Positions 28,116-38,381 of a stretch of 64,000 nt of DNA are shown one piece after another; position 1 is the stretch's first letter, and each line of letters begins with the position of its first letter. Origin of the DNA: Edaphobacter aggregans DSM 19364 (GTDB taxonomy: Bacteria > Acidobacteriota > Terriglobia > Terriglobales > Acidobacteriaceae); contig NZ_JQKI01000015.1 of NCBI RefSeq assembly GCF_000745965.1, positions 1-64,000 of the forward strand. The letters run 5' to 3'. Both the position numbers and the translations under genes were made by a program. Under the pieces are notes generated by a model. That model worked only from the letters and a program-made list of their open reading frames with translations. It had not been told where the DNA came from and made no database searches.

Positions 28116-29447
28116 ATGACTCGCAAGATCTTATTGCCGATATATCTGACCGGCTGTCTCTTGGGATCTACTCCGGTTCGAGCGCAACAGGATCAAAGCG
28201 CCCAACTGGTTAGAAGGTTGCAGGAACGCGTGAAACGGTCTCCCGACGATTATGCAGGTTACGCCGCTCTCGGTGCGGCCTATTTGCAAAAAGGCAGAGA
28301 GACCGCCGACGCAACGGAATATGAGTTAGCAAGAGTGGCCCTTGAAAAATCGCTCGACCTGCTCTCGAACGGTCCCGCCGCGGCGTTTCCGATGACGCAA
28401 ATGGCGGCATTGTGTATGGTGGAGCATCGGTTTCAGGATGCCCTGACCTGGGCACAAAACGCACTTGCACAAGGGTCCGGTGATCCTGCCCCGTGGGCCC
28501 TTGTTGGTGACGCTCTCGCGGACATGGGCGATTATGCCGAAGCGGAAGAAGCCTACTCGAAGTTACAGAGTCTTTACGGTTCCGAAGACACGAGACTTGC
28601 TATGTCCTACCAACAGACAAGCCGCCTGTCCTACCTTCGATTCATCGCTGGCGATACATCAGCCGCGACTCAACTCCTGCGGAAGGCCGTGCAGATGGCG
28701 ATAGAGATGCATATGCCGGCCGAGAATATTGCCTGGAGTGAATATCAGCTTGGTGAACAGGATTTCCATACGGGTGACTTGGTGGCCGCAGAAAGGGCTT
28801 ATCAAGCAGCACTCGATGAGTATCCAGGCTACTATCGGGCCTTGGTCGGACTGGCAAAATTGCGAGCGGCCCAGGGCAGGTATGGCGAGTCGATCAAGCT
28901 GTACAAGGAAGCGATTGCCAAAGTGCCTTATCCCGAGTTTGCTGCTGCTCTCGGCGATATTTACCAGAAAATTGGGCAGTCTCAACAAGCAGCGAAGCAA
29001 TACCAGTTGGTGGAGCTAATAGGTCGTTTGAATGAGATCAATCAGCAGATTCATAACCGTGATCTGGCGCTCTTCTATGCCGACCATGGACTGGAGCTCG
29101 ATCGGTCGCTTGCGCTAGCCAGAAAAGAACTGGAAGTTCGACACGATATCTACACATGGGATGTGCTGGCCTGGTCGCTTTTTAAGAATGGGAAACTGCG
29201 AGAGGCATCGGAGGCGATCACGCACGCCTTACAGTGGGGGACGAAGGATGCCCAGATATTCTTCCATGCCGGCATGATCTATGAGCAACTCGGTGATTCG
29301 GCGAAGTCGAAGGACTATTTGCGGCGAGCGCTCGAAACAAACCCGCATTTCCATGTTGTCTTCTCCGAACTGGCAATTCAGGCGCTGGCGCGGCTGAATT
29401 CGAAGCCACTTGCAACGAATTCCGGAGAGGGTGGCCATGCTCACTAG
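28116..29447 (+). CDS. Exported TPR-repeat protein (second of a pair)
   Basis: 443 residues with a signal peptide (start MTRKILLPIYLTGCLLGSTPVRAQ). About nine TPR-like repeats follow, for example GYAALGAAYLQKGRETAD, ALVGDALADMGDYAEAEEAY and FFHAGMIYEQLGDSAKSKDYL. It shares with the upstream protein the DD.Y......LA..YL..GRET pattern and the late DVLAWSLFKNGKL/DAYAWALSSNGHY motif, so the two are paralogues. The end GEGGHAH overlaps the start of the transporter gene by 11 bases, indicating coupling. Function unknown beyond scaffolding. Confidence 0.75.
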   Translation: MTRKILLPIYLTGCLLGSTPVRAQQDQSAQLVRRLQERVKRSPDDYAGYAALGAAYLQKGRETADATEYELARVALEKSLDLLSNGPAAAFPMTQMAALCMVEHRFQDALTWAQNALAQGSGDPAPWALVGDALADMGDYAEAEEAYSKLQSLYGSEDTRLAMSYQQTSRLSYLRFIAGDTSAATQLLRKAVQMAIEMHMPAENIAWSEYQLGEQDFHTGDLVAAERAYQAALDEYPGYYRALVGLAKLRAAQGRYGESIKLYKEAIAKVPYPEFAAALGDIYQKIGQSQQAAKQYQLVELIGRLNEINQQIHNRDLALFYADHGLELDRSLALARKELEVRHDIYTWDVLAWSLFKNGKLREASEAITHALQWGTKDAQIFFHAGMIYEQLGDSAKSKDYLRRALETNPHFHVVFSELAIQALARLNSKPLATNSGEGGHAH

Positions 29448-31066
29448 AAGGGAAGGGAATTGCTACAGGAGATGCCTTGCAGGGAAGCTGTCGATCGCCT
29501 CCTTCGCAGTGTGGGCAGGGTTATTCGCCGAGTGTGCTTTAGCCCATCCTATGGGCAACTTCAGCATTAGCCACTATGCAGGGATAAGGATTGAGAGCGG
29601 TGAAGTCGAGATTCGCTATTTGATCGATATGGCGGAGATCCCAACGTTTCAGGAGATTCAACATAGTGGAATCACGGCTCGGTCTGACGATCCAAACCTG
29701 ACGAACTACCTGGCGATAAGGGCGAGAGAGTTTGGCAATGGGCTCAAGCTCTCTATCAATGGTCAAAGCCTGCGCCTCCGCCCGGTGAGTCAGCAAGTGA
29801 TCTTTCCTCCCGGAGCTGGAAATCTTCCCACGATGAAGTTGGGCTTCGTCTTTCGCGCAAAAATGCCCGAGGACTGCATGACAGAGAACTGTCAGCTGGA
29901 CTACCAGGATGTTAATCTGGCGGACCGCGCCGGATGGAAAGAGATCACCGTAAGTCACGCCCAGGAAGTAACTCTGACGAGCAGTACTGTGCCGGATCAT
30001 GATCGGAGCGGGCAGCTTTCGAACTATCCTACGGATCTGCTCAACAGTCCGCCCCAGGATCTTCAGGCCAAGATTGTTTTTGCGGCCAATCACGCAAAGG
30101 CCTTACCATCCTCTCCTCTCCGCGCCGGGACTACCAAGGCGTCGTCGAACTCTTTCCACGAACGTCGATTCGAGAAAGACAAGACCGGAGTTGTGCCAAC
30201 CGCTGCGCCGTCGGCTGCGACCTTGCCCGGCGCAGCGGCCCCTAACATCGAGATCAAGCCAAACCAGCAGTCGACTCCGCGAAATGCCTTCACCGAAATA
30301 ATGGGAACACAACATATAGGGTTAGAGATGGCGCTACTGGCGGCGTTGATCGCTGCAGGTCTCGGAGCGTTACATGCTCTTGAGCCGGGCCATGGCAAGA
30401 CAATCGTCGCGGCCTACCTGGTGGGAGGAAGGGGCACAGCACGAGATGCTTTTCTCCTGGGCACTATGGTCACTATCTCTCATACAGCGGGAGTGTATCT
30501 CCTCGGCGCCGTCACGCTCTACGCCCAGAAATACATACTGCCGGAGAAGCTTTATCCGCTGATGGGAGTGCTCTCGGGAATCCTGATCGCTGGAATGGGT
30601 TTGTATCTTTTTCTTCAGCGATATGCGGGCCCCGAGTTCGCGCATTCGCACAGTCACAGTCATGGGCCGGGCGGCCACTACCACAGGAGGCCTACGGTGG
30701 AGCAGGGATTGGGCAAGCCTGATGATCGTATTTCGGCGCGACAGCTTCTCATATTGGGAATCACAGGTGGTATGGTTCCGTGTCCCGCAGCGCTGGTCGT
30801 GCTGCTGAGTGCTTTGGCGTTGCACCGTGTCGCGTTTGGCCTCTTCTTGATCGTTGCCTTCAGTATCGGGCTGGCGGCAGTTCTGATTGGCATGGGGCTG
30901 GCTGCCGTCTATGCCGGTCGGTTGGTATCACGATCGGGGGGGGGCGGATAGTCCGCTCATTCAGCGCTGGCTGCCGCTGAGTTCGGCGGTCATGATTACG
31001 GTTCTCGGCTGCACGATTGCCTTGCGCGGACTCATGGCTGCCGGGATTGTGCAGATTCGTTTGTGA
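29437..31066 (+). pseudogene. NicO-family nickel/cobalt exporter, frameshifted at a G9 run
   Basis: Starts at the ATG at 29437 (GGAGAGGG upstream), with a signal-like N-terminus and a large extracytoplasmic region (about 250 residues). A membrane part follows with the NicO/RcnA signature LHALEPGHGKTIVAAYLVGG, a His-rich loop (HSHSHSHGPGGHYHRR) and GGMVPCPAALVVLLSAL. The frame ends at 30951 just after nine consecutive G (30936-30944). With eight G it would continue through ADSPLIQRWLPLSSAVMI to a stop at 31064-31066, giving the last membrane helix. So it is either a recent loss, a phase-variable gene or a sequencing error. Expected role: efflux of nickel or cobalt across the inner membrane. 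Confidence 0.75.
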
Positions 31067-31129
31067 ATGCGAGTCGCTGGGTTATCGTCGAACGCTACGA
31101 GCCGCCCAGCGTGAATTTCAGGAGGCCGA

Positions 31130-31921
31130 GTGATTTCTTTTCTTGCCATAGTTCTCGTGGGATTTTTTCTCGGCATGCGCCACGCGACCGACCCGGATCA
31201 CGTTATTGCAGTGACGACGATCGTCACCAGGAAGAGCGGAATTGCCCGGGCGGGACTCATCGGAGCACTGTGGGGATTGGGCCATACCTTTACAATCTTC
31301 GTTGTCGGCTCGGCGATCATTTTGTTCAAAGTCACGATTCCGCCCCGTGTAGGCTTGTCGATGGAGTTTGCCGTCGGCTTGATGTTGATCCTTCTTGGCA
31401 TCCTGAATCTGACGGGAGTTCTTTGCTGGCTTCAGGAAAGGCTGTCGCCGGGCGCAGCTATATTAGAATTTCCTTTCCGAGACGGTTCTGCCTCCTCATC
31501 GACGCGAGGAGGCCGCTCGAGCCTGGAGGGACCGGATCGTACCAAGCCGCGGACGCGGATGGGCAAAGCCTTTCCTGGTATCGGGTTTTACAATGCTCTG
31601 CGCCCGATTGTTATTGGAATCATCCATGGCCTGGCGGGTTCGGCGGCTGTCGCATTGATGGTGATGACGACGATAGCCGATCCGTGGTGGGCTATCGCTT
31701 ACCTCCTGCTATTTGGTGCCGGCACGGTCGCAGGCATGATACTCATAACATCGCTGATTGCCATGCCGTTTGCTTGCTGCCCAGAGAGATTCTCCTATTG
31801 GAATCGGTCGATTTCAGCGGCGTCTGGATTGCTCAGCATTGGCTTCGGAATATTTCTCTCTTACAAAATGGGAATCGTGTACGGCCTCTTCACTGAATAT
31901 CCCCAGTGGACGCCCCGTTAG
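31130..31921 (+). CDS. Nickel/cobalt-type membrane transporter (HupE/UreH/NicT-like)
   Basis: 263 residues with about six membrane helices. The signature MRHATDPDHVIAVTTIVTR near the N-terminus is the metal-binding HxxxxDxxH motif of nickel/cobalt transporters. GLGHTFTIFVVG and FYNALRPIVIGIIHGLAGSAAVALM follow. The GTG at 31130 is preceded by AGGAGG. It follows the broken NicO gene by 63 bases and is probably co-transcribed with it and the TPR genes. Direction of transport is not certain from sequence; similar proteins serve nickel uptake or urease/hydrogenase maturation, but none of those genes is in the window. Confidence 0.82.
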   Translation: MISFLAIVLVGFFLGMRHATDPDHVIAVTTIVTRKSGIARAGLIGALWGLGHTFTIFVVGSAIILFKVTIPPRVGLSMEFAVGLMLILLGILNLTGVLCWLQERLSPGAAILEFPFRDGSASSSTRGGRSSLEGPDRTKPRTRMGKAFPGIGFYNALRPIVIGIIHGLAGSAAVALMVMTTIADPWWAIAYLLLFGAGTVAGMILITSLIAMPFACCPERFSYWNRSISAASGLLSIGFGIFLSYKMGIVYGLFTEYPQWTPR

Positions 31922-31978
31922 AGCGATCCTACATCGGGCCGTGCCCATTTCATTGGGACGAAACCGGACGCCAAGTTG

Positions 31979-32590
31979 CTAGCTGTGTACGACATTAAGT
32001 GGAATGCATCGAGTCCAAAGCTCAATCCGCAGATCATCGCGTCCACCGCGGACCCCGCGCATCGCCCCTGAGTTGACTCGCTCCTGGTGATACCGGACGA
32101 CCTCGTCTGCACTTTCCAGATTCTGCTTCTGCAGTTCCACAGCTGCCTTTGCCGCTGCGAAGTTCCAGTATGCATTTTTGCGATGCGGGCGGACAATTGC
32201 TGTCGCAGCAGAGCAGCTGTGGCCTCGGTGCTCTGCTGGCGTTCGATTTGGCAAAGCCGGCCCGTTGCTTCCCGCTATCCCTACGGTCTGACCGACAAAA
32301 ACATAAGACTCACTGTTGTCTGCCATCGAAAAGTTGCTGTCCCACGGCCGCAGATCCTCCGATTGCAGAAACAGCCTGGGATTGGGTTTCAGCGTTGCTT
32401 GCTTTATAAGATCCGATGTTTGATCCGCCTGCCCTTGATAAACCTGCGCTACAGGACTGCGTAGCCCCTCTTCTATAGCCTGATGCAGGCTTAGCGTCTG
32501 TTGTGCACATGCGTAAGAACCGGTTACGAAAACGGCGGAGACGCAAGCTAACCCAACTAACTCCTCCGCATCTGAGACAGCCTTTCTGAG
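31979..32590 (-). pseudogene. TolC/CzcC-like outer-membrane factor remnant
   Basis: Minus-strand pieces of an outer-membrane efflux protein: TLSLHQAIEEGLRSP, LIKQATLKPNPRLFLQSEDLR, then NAYWNFAAAKAAVELQKQNLESA and YHQERVNSGAMRG. A middle part (GKRAG, IERQQSTEA, LLRQQLSARIAK) is in another frame, so at least two frameshifts lie between about 32160 and 32300. The C-terminal half is missing. No good start codon is seen at the 5' end. It was probably part of a metal-efflux system. Confidence 0.65.
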
Positions 32591-32744
32591 GAAGTAGCGA
32601 ATAGTTTCATAGGATCTTGAATGGAGACCTTCCAACGGTTTCAGCGTTGGACATTTCCTTTTTCGACAGACGCTTCCAGAGCCTTCCCACCCGCGCCGAT
32701 AGTCCGAAAATATGACCGGCGTTGAGAGGACCGAGAACGCGATG

Positions 32745-32830
32745 ATGCCCGAACAGCAGCCAATCCTATGGAGGCAATACAGCCACACTGCTCATAGTCG
32801 GGATCTCCGCCAAATTGACAAGGGGCAATG
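32745..32830 (-). pseudogene. C-terminal piece of a radical SAM protein, inverted relative to its N-part
   Basis: The minus strand reads APCQFGGDPDYEQCGC followed by IASIGLAAV, a cysteine-rich tail found at the end of a family of radical SAM proteins. The preceding part of the same protein appears on the plus strand starting at about 32824. The two pieces are therefore back to back, meaning a local inversion broke the gene. Confidence 0.5.
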
Positions 32831-33245
32831 CTAGGCCCTTCGTTTCGGTGGACGGCCTGCCACCGGAACATGACGAACGGCGGAAACCAGCGACCTATGA
32901 CCGCATCCTGAAGAACATCAAGGGCGCTGAAGTCACCATCCATTGCACGATTACCTCTCAGATTGCAGACCGCGAAGGCTATTTGCAGAGTTTTCTACAC
33001 TTCTGGTGCGATTGGCTGGAAAGTAAAGAGAATCTGGTTCAGCTTGTTTCCGCCGCAGCGCGGTGCCAAAGACCATGAGATTCTGACGCCGGCCCAGCGC
33101 GTTGCGGTCATGAAGAACTGCTCCGGCTCAGACAGCGGTACTCCATTCTGGATATGCCGGAAGCGGTAATCGCTGGGATCAAGAAGCCGCCTCGCAGTCC
33201 CAGGGAGTGCATCTTTGCCGGACCACCGCAACCATTTCAGCAGAC
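32824..33245 (+). pseudogene. Radical SAM protein middle part, frameshifted
   Basis: The plus strand reads RPFVSVDGLPPEHDERRKPATYDRI... then ITSQIADREGYLQSF. Later pieces sit in other frames: VWFSLFPPQRGAKDHEILTPAQR, YSILDMPEAVIAGIKKPP and a TTATISADLK segment. These blocks are typical of a radical SAM protein of roughly 330-380 residues. The N-terminal CxxxCxxC part is absent and the C-terminal tail lies inverted to the left. It ends where the multicopper oxidase remnant begins. Confidence 0.5.
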
Positions 33246-33249
33246 CTGA

Positions 33250-34331
33250 AGGCCGAGCCGGGGCGTGAGCGTGCCGCGCGCGAAACCGGTGCGATCTTCT
33301 GCCTGGGCGAAGATCGTGTAAGCGGTTTCGTCGCGCGGCTGCACTACCACGTCATAAGTCTCTGCAACCCCATACGGAATTCATCCACTTCAACAGGCTC
33401 GACATCGTTCCCGTCGTCGGCCTGCACTACAGTCATTGAAAGACCAGGAATCCGAACATCGAAGAGTGTCATCGACGATCCGTTAATGAAGCGAAGACGC
33501 ACACGCTCGCCGGGCCGAAAGAGCCGCGTCCAGTTTGCCCGCGGAGAATTGCCGTTCAGCAGGTACGTATAGGCGACCCCCGACACATCAGCAATATCAT
33601 TGGGGCTCATATTCATGCGTGCCCACGCCATGCGCTCCGAGAGCGAGGCTCAGGCGCCCTTTTCCTTCGCATCGCTGATGAAATTCGCGACCGTGTGCCG
33701 ATGGTAGTTGTAGTAATCGCTCTCCTGTTCCAAGTTGTTGAAGATTGACTTCGGATCTGCATCGGTCCAGTCCGAGAGCAGCACGACGTATTCGCGGTCG
33801 AACTCGACAGGGTATGGATCGCGAGGCTCGATGACCAGTGCGCCAAGCAAGCCGGTTTGCTCCTGGAATTGCGTGTGATTGTGATACCAATAGGTGCCGC
33901 TCTGAAGCACCGGAAAACGGTAAAACGAAGGTTTCGCCTGGGGCGATGCCTCGATAACTCAGGCCGGGAACTTCGCCCATCTCCGTGGGAATCCGCATCC
34001 CATGCCAGTGGATTGAGCTGGACGTCTTGAGGCGGTTGGTCACGGCGATCGTGATGGTGTCGCCCTCGCGCCACCGGAGGGTTGGTCCGGGGGAAGAACC
34101 ATTCACGCCGGTTGTGATCCTGCGGCGCCCGGTGAAATTCACGGGCAGCGTGTCAAGCGTCAGCTCGAAGTGCTTGCGCGACAATTCCGCGGGTGTGCTC
34201 ATGGCCGTTTCACTGAGGGCCGCCATACTGTCCCAGCCGAGCGCGGCTAGGGCTCCTGCGGAGGCAATGCCCTGAACAAAGCGGCGGCGGCTGAAAGAGC
34301 CAAGGCCCTTTGGGGCGGTCGATCGATTCAT
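33250..34331 (-). pseudogene. Multicopper oxidase of the copper-resistance CopA type, broken by several frameshifts
   Basis: The ATG at 34331 follows GAGAAGGA and opens a Tat signal (SRRRFVQGIASAGALAAL). Domain 1 reads FTGRRRITTGVNGSSPGPTLRWREGD and SSIHWHGMRIP (copper-binding HWH). The frame then changes near 33905 to SGTYWYHNHTQFQEQTGLLGALVIEP (HNH). It changes again near 33650 to RMNMSPNDIADVSG and FRPGERVRLRFINGSS, and once more near 33380 to VAETYDVVVQPRDETAYTIFAQ. The sequence stops at about 33250, so the C-terminal copper-binding domain is missing. In an intact state it would oxidise Cu(I) in the periplasm. It lies next to a copper regulator and Cu ATPase. Confidence 0.8.
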
Positions 34332-34436
34332 GTTCACATCCTTCTCTCGCGCACGAAGTCTCGCTTCGCAGACAATGGATCTCCTGACCGGGCCGGACAG
34401 GCTCCTGGTGCGCGCTTCGCAGATGAGATTTTGGGC

Positions 34437-34793
34437 CTAGCGGGCGTTCTTGTAGATCATGTTCAGAAGTTCGTCGTACATTGCTTCTTTTTCTTCATGC
34501 GATCCGGTCCGGATCGCATGGCTGGCGCAATGGGTCAGGTGGTTGCGCATGAGAGAGCGGGCAACCGCGCGCAGAGCTTCCTGCACGGAGGTGACTTGCA
34601 TCAGGATGTCAGCGCAATACCGATCTTCTTCCACCATGCGCTGGATGCCACGCACCTGGCCTTCAATGCGGCTGAGCCGACGAAGATTTGAAGCCTTGAT
34701 TTCAGGATCGACGCCAACTGCTTTGCGCCCCTCATCCGGAATTTTGAATGCACAGATTGCTTCGCTTGACTGCGTGTTTTTTCTGGTAGCCAT
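34437..34793 (-). CDS. csoR: CsoR-family copper-sensing repressor
   Basis: 118 residues, an all-helical DUF156/CsoR repressor. The copper-binding triad is C60, H85 and C89; the spacing of 25 and 4 residues equals that of known CsoR proteins (Cys-x24-His-x3-Cys). The N-terminal helix has the typical NLRRLSRIEGQVRGIQRMV. In this family Cu(I) binding releases the protein from a G-tract operator and allows expression of copper exporters. I chose the ATG at 34793 because an upstream frame extension overlaps the ATPase gene. It is last in the copZ-copA-csoR order, so it probably regulates its own operon. Confidence 0.9.
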   Translation of the reverse strand: MATRKNTQSSEAICAFKIPDEGRKAVGVDPEIKASNLRRLSRIEGQVRGIQRMVEEDRYCADILMQVTSVQEALRAVARSLMRNHLTHCASHAIRTGSHEEKEAMYDELLNMIYKNAR

Positions 34794-34801
34794 GATTCTC
34801 C

Positions 34802-37201
34802 TTACCCGAGCTTCAGCCGGCTCAAGCGCAAGCTGTTGGTGACGACACTGAATGAGCTGAAAGCCATCGCCGCGCTGGCCAGCACCGGGCTGAGCAGCAA
34901 TCCGCACACCGGATAAAGAATTCCGGCGGCGATGGGGATGCCGACGACGTTATAGGCCAGAGCCCAGAAGAGATTCTGGCGTATCACGCGCATGGTTCCA
35001 CGCGAGAGAGCGATGGCGGCCGCGATACCCGTGAGGTCGCTGCGCATCAGCGTCACATCGCCGGCCTCCATGGCGACATCGGAACCGCTCGCCATAGTGA
35101 TTCCCACATCGGCCTGCGCCAATGCGGGCGCATCGTTGACGCCGTCGCCGGCCATGGCAACAATGCCACGTTCCGCCTGCAGGCACCGAATGACATCGAC
35201 CTTGCCCTGCGGCAGTACGCCAGCAATCACGTCATCGACGCCGACTTCGCGTGCAATCGCTCGCGCAGTGTGTTCATTGTCGCCTGTGAGCATCACCACG
35301 TAGATGCCCTCGCGATGCAATTGGCGAATAGCTGCGATTGACGTCGGCTTAATCGTGTCGGCCACAACAATCACACCCGATAGTGCGCCGTCGATCGCGA
35401 CCCAGAGCGGCGTTCGTCCTTGTTCTGCCGCTTGTTCCGCCGCGCTTGCCAGCGGCGCGATTGAGATGCTGTAGCGCTCGATGAGCGCCGGGTTGCCGAT
35501 CAGGATTGCGTGGCCCTCGACGATTCCCGACACGCCATGTCCCGTCATCGATTCAAAGCCCTCCGGCTGCGGTACGGAAAGACCGCACTCCGTGGCATGG
35601 CGAACGACCGCTTCACCCAGCGGGTGCTCACTGGCGCGTTCGAGGGCAGCCGCCAGGCGAATCACGTCGTCGCGTGAAAAGCTGCCAGAAAGATTGAGAT
35701 GTACGTCGGTTACCTCCGGACGACCCGCTGTGACGGTGCCTGTCTTGTCGAGCACCACCGTATCGACCTTCTCCAGACGCTGCAGCGCGTCGCCGCCCTT
35801 GATCAACAACCCGAAGGTCGCACCTCTTCCCGTCGCCACCATCACCGCCGTGGGCACCGCGAGCCCCATCGCGCAGGGACATGCAATTACCAGCACTGTG
35901 ACGGCAGCGGCAAAGGCCTGCATCACGCCCGCGCCGGGTGCAAAGAATCGCCATGCCGCGAAGGTTACGATCGCCAGACCCAGAACCGACGGCACGAAGA
36001 TTGCGCTGATGCGATCTGCCAGGTTCTGAATTGGTGCCCGCGATCCCTGGGCATCACGCAGCAGCCGCACGATTTGCGCCAGTGTGCTTTCCGCGCCCAG
36101 CATCGTCGCGCGATATTGCAGCGAACCACGCTGGTTAAGCGTGCCTCCGATCACGCGGTCGTTCGCTGTCTTTTCGACCGGGATAGACTCGCCAGTAAGC
36201 ATCGACTCGTCCACGCTGCTGCTTCCGGAAACCACTTCTCCGTCCGTCGGGATGCGCTCGCCCGGACGCACGAGGATGATGTCGCGGTGCTGAATTGCAT
36301 CGATTGGCACATCGTGTTCCTCGCCTTTGCGCAACACGCGCGCCGTCTTTGGCTGCAGTTGCACCAGCTTCCCCAAGGCAAGCGCGGTGTGGCCCTTGGC
36401 TCGGCTCTCCAGTGTATTGCCCACCAGTACAAGACCGATGATCAGAAGTCCCGCTTCGTAGTAAACGTCGGGCGCAATGCCATGAGAAATGAAGAAATCC
36501 GGCGCGATGGTGGTGGCTGCCGAGTATAAAAAGGCGGTGCCCGTGCCCAGCGCAACCAATGTATTCATGTCCGCCGTCTTGTGTAGCAACGCCGACCACG
36601 CCTTGAGGTAAAATCGGCGTCCGGCCCAGCCGATGATGAATATCGAGAGCGCAAAAAGGAACCAGCGTATGCTGTTATCGCTAACTGAATACAGCCAAGG
36701 CGCCATTTTGCGCAAAGCCGGATCGAGGACCCGCATGGACCAGTTCATGAACGGGTCCTTCATGCGCTGGAGGTCGCCCACACTCGACATGCTCATCAGT
36801 GGCATGGAGGCGACCATGGCGACGACGCCCGCCAGGACGCTGACCCAGGCTTTCCAGCGCAACTGTTGATACTCGCGCAGCTGTTCTTCGTCATTCTTCT
36901 CCTGTGCGGCGAGAACCGATTCATTCGCTACCGGCAACTCGGCGCCGTAGCCTGTGCCGCGAACTGTATCGACAAGTCCTGCGGGGGACGTGACCCGCGG
37001 ATCGAAAGTCACAGTCGCGTTGTGCAACATCAGGTTGACGGTGGCGTCCTGGACGCCTGCCGCCCCCGCCAGCGTCCGCTGGACAAAGGACTGGCATGCC
37101 GCACACGTCATGCCAGTAACTGGAAAGCTCACCTTTTCCAAAGTGGTAGCGGAATCGGCATCTCTACTGACCGCCGCCTCGGTCGTGATGGTATTCGACA
37201 T
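34802..37201 (-). CDS. copA: Cu(I)-translocating P1B-type ATPase
   Basis: 799 residues. An N-terminal heavy-metal-associated domain has GMTCAAC (C33, C36). Eight membrane helices are expected. TGES is at 336-339, the transmembrane copper site CPC at 441-443, and the phosphorylated D485 lies in DKTGT at 485-489. The late [17 protein letters not shown] and the C-terminal membrane pair are present. It pumps Cu(I) out of the cytoplasm. The start at 37201 lies 17 bases after the end of the small chaperone gene, and csoR follows 8 bases after its own stop, so the three form one operon. Confidence 0.95.
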   Translation of the reverse strand: MSNTITTEAAVSRDADSATTLEKVSFPVTGMTCAACQSFVQRTLAGAAGVQDATVNLMLHNATVTFDPRVTSPAGLVDTVRGTGYGAELPVANESVLAAQEKNDEEQLREYQQLRWKAWVSVLAGVVAMVASMPLMSMSSVGDLQRMKDPFMNWSMRVLDPALRKMAPWLYSVSDNSIRWFLFALSIFIIGWAGRRFYLKAWSALLHKTADMNTLVALGTGTAFLYSAATTIAPDFFISHGIAPDVYYEAGLLIIGLVLVGNTLESRAKGHTALALGKLVQLQPKTARVLRKGEEHDVPIDAIQHRDIILVRPGERIPTDGEVVSGSSSVDESMLTGESIPVEKTANDRVIGGTLNQRGSLQYRATMLGAESTLAQIVRLLRDAQGSRAPIQNLADRISAIFVPSVLGLAIVTFAAWRFFAPGAGVMQAFAAAVTVLVIACPCAMGLAVPTAVMVATGRGATFGLLIKGGDALQRLEKVDTVVLDKTGTVTAGRPEVTDVHLNLSGSFSRDDVIRLAAALERASEHPLGEAVVRHATECGLSVPQPEGFESMTGHGVSGIVEGHAILIGNPALIERYSISIAPLASAAEQAAEQGRTPLWVAIDGALSGVIVVADTIKPTSIAAIRQLHREGIYVVMLTGDNEHTARAIAREVGVDDVIAGVLPQGKVDVIRCLQAERGIVAMAGDGVNDAPALAQADVGITMASGSDVAMEAGDVTLMRSDLTGIAAAIALSRGTMRVIRQNLFWALAYNVVGIPIAAGILYPVCGLLLSPVLASAAMAFSSFSVVTNSLRLSRLKLG

Positions 37202-37218
37202 GTTTTCGACTCCGTGGG

Positions 37219-37431
37219 TTAGGGCTCAACACGAGCAGTGAAACCGATCCCATCCACAACCGCTGCAATTTGTTCCGGTTTAGCAGTCGTAGGGTTGAAT
37301 GTGACAGTCGCGGAACCGACCTTGACCGAGTCCGCACGAACCCCCTCAACGCTGTTAAGCGCATTTGTCACCCTGCGAACGCAAGCTTCACAATGCATCC
37401 CTTCGATCAATAGGCTAGTTTTGATTTCCAT
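37219..37431 (-). CDS. copZ: Copper chaperone with heavy-metal-associated domain
   Basis: 70 residues, a single ferredoxin-like HMA domain with the Cu(I)-binding motif GMHCEAC (C14, C17). It would carry copper to the ATPase encoded next. The ATG at 37431 is preceded by GGGAG. It is the first gene of the operon, downstream of the G-tract element at 37465-37482. Confidence 0.9.
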   Translation of the reverse strand: MEIKTSLLIEGMHCEACVRRVTNALNSVEGVRADSVKVGSATVTFNPTTAKPEQIAAVVDGIGFTARVEP

Positions 37432-37464
37432 TTCTCTGAATCTCCCTTCGCTTATTTATATAGA

Positions 37465-37482
37465 TGCCCCTACCCCCTACCT
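37465..37482 (-). promoter_or_regulatory. G-tract element with TATATAA, candidate CsoR operator/promoter
   Basis: On the minus strand the 50 bases before copZ read AGGTAGGGGGTAGGGGCA followed by TATATAAAT (about 37454-37462). G-tract sequences of this kind are the known binding sites of CsoR repressors, and they overlap the promoter. With csoR in the same operon the assignment is plausible, but no perfect dyad is visible. Spacing to a -35 box is not clear. Confidence 0.4.
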
Positions 37483-37499
37483 GTATTCAAAGAAAGAAT

Positions 37500-37924
37500 A
37501 GACCGAATTCTCCCAATATCGCCACACCCCACGCCGATGGAGGCTACCGCGACACCGGATGCGGTATTTTGTCGTTTTCGGCCAAGGGGTTTCTGGACAC
37601 ATAAGCGCCTTCAGCATCAAGATTCTACTCGGTGAAATTGGAGAGAAGAGCACAGTGAGCGCAGCGATTTGTCGCGCGAAGTCAGTTGGACTTCAACTTT
37701 GTGCGAAGAAGCCCGCATCAACCGGGGAGTACAGCCTGAGGACTCGTTGATTTAAAACGCAGTCTCTCCCCATGGCATCCTTCAAGGAAAATGACGGATT
37801 AGTTTCTCTTGGGTTTGATGCCGTCAGCGTCACACTGTCCATGCGGCCTCGCGGCGGCGAGGAGCCAGCAGGAAAGACTTGCAATTTGCCCAGATTCCAC
37901 ATAACGCACCGACCCGAATTGCTA
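37500..37924. other. Spacer with no recognisable gene
   Basis: About 420 bases between copZ and the ParB-like remnant. Short open frames exist on both strands but none has a recognisable domain or a convincing ribosome-binding site. Composition suggests decayed coding sequence. Confidence 0.35.
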
Positions 37925-38375
37925 TGCTGCCAAGCTGGACGCGCACGTAAAAGCTAAGTTTGCCGCCAAGCCGGAGGTTGTCCAGATCAGCACGGCATAC
38001 AAGCAACCGTCGGAAAGCGAAAAGGCCATCCTGCGCAATAAATATGCGCGATCAGGGATGAGAAGCCAGACACGCCTGAGAAGTCGAAGTGGCGGGAGTT
38101 CAAAACGTGTAAGTAGCCTACCGAGACTCGTTTCCGACGGCATCGACAAGGGCGAACTGCGAAAGGTTTGTACCGAGCCAACCTGCCCAGTGCACCTTCC
38201 GAAGAAGCAGACCCCCGAAGGCCGATGCCAGCTTCAAGGCGGAGCAGGAGAAACGCCGCCGTGAGGAGGCATTGTCGAATGCGACCGGAATCCGTGTCCT
38301 GCTAACGATCGTTGCCGCTGTGCCGGTTCGTCTGATGAATCGCGATCTTCTAGAGAACGTTAGTGCACTACGGGA
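37925..38375 (+). pseudogene. ParB/RepB-like protein remnant
   Basis: Fragments of a ParB/RepB/Spo0J-like protein in different frames. A first part reads KLDAHVKAKFAAKPEVVQISTAY and RNKYA; then come KWREFKTCK (followed by a stop) and DKGELRKVCTEPTCPVHLPKKQTP. A last part reads FKAEQEKRRREEALSNATGIRV and AAVPVRLMNRDLL. At least three frame breaks or stops make it non-functional. Its presence with the next two broken genes suggests the scar of an integrated plasmid or conjugative element. Confidence 0.5.
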
Positions 38376-38381
38376 GAATAG

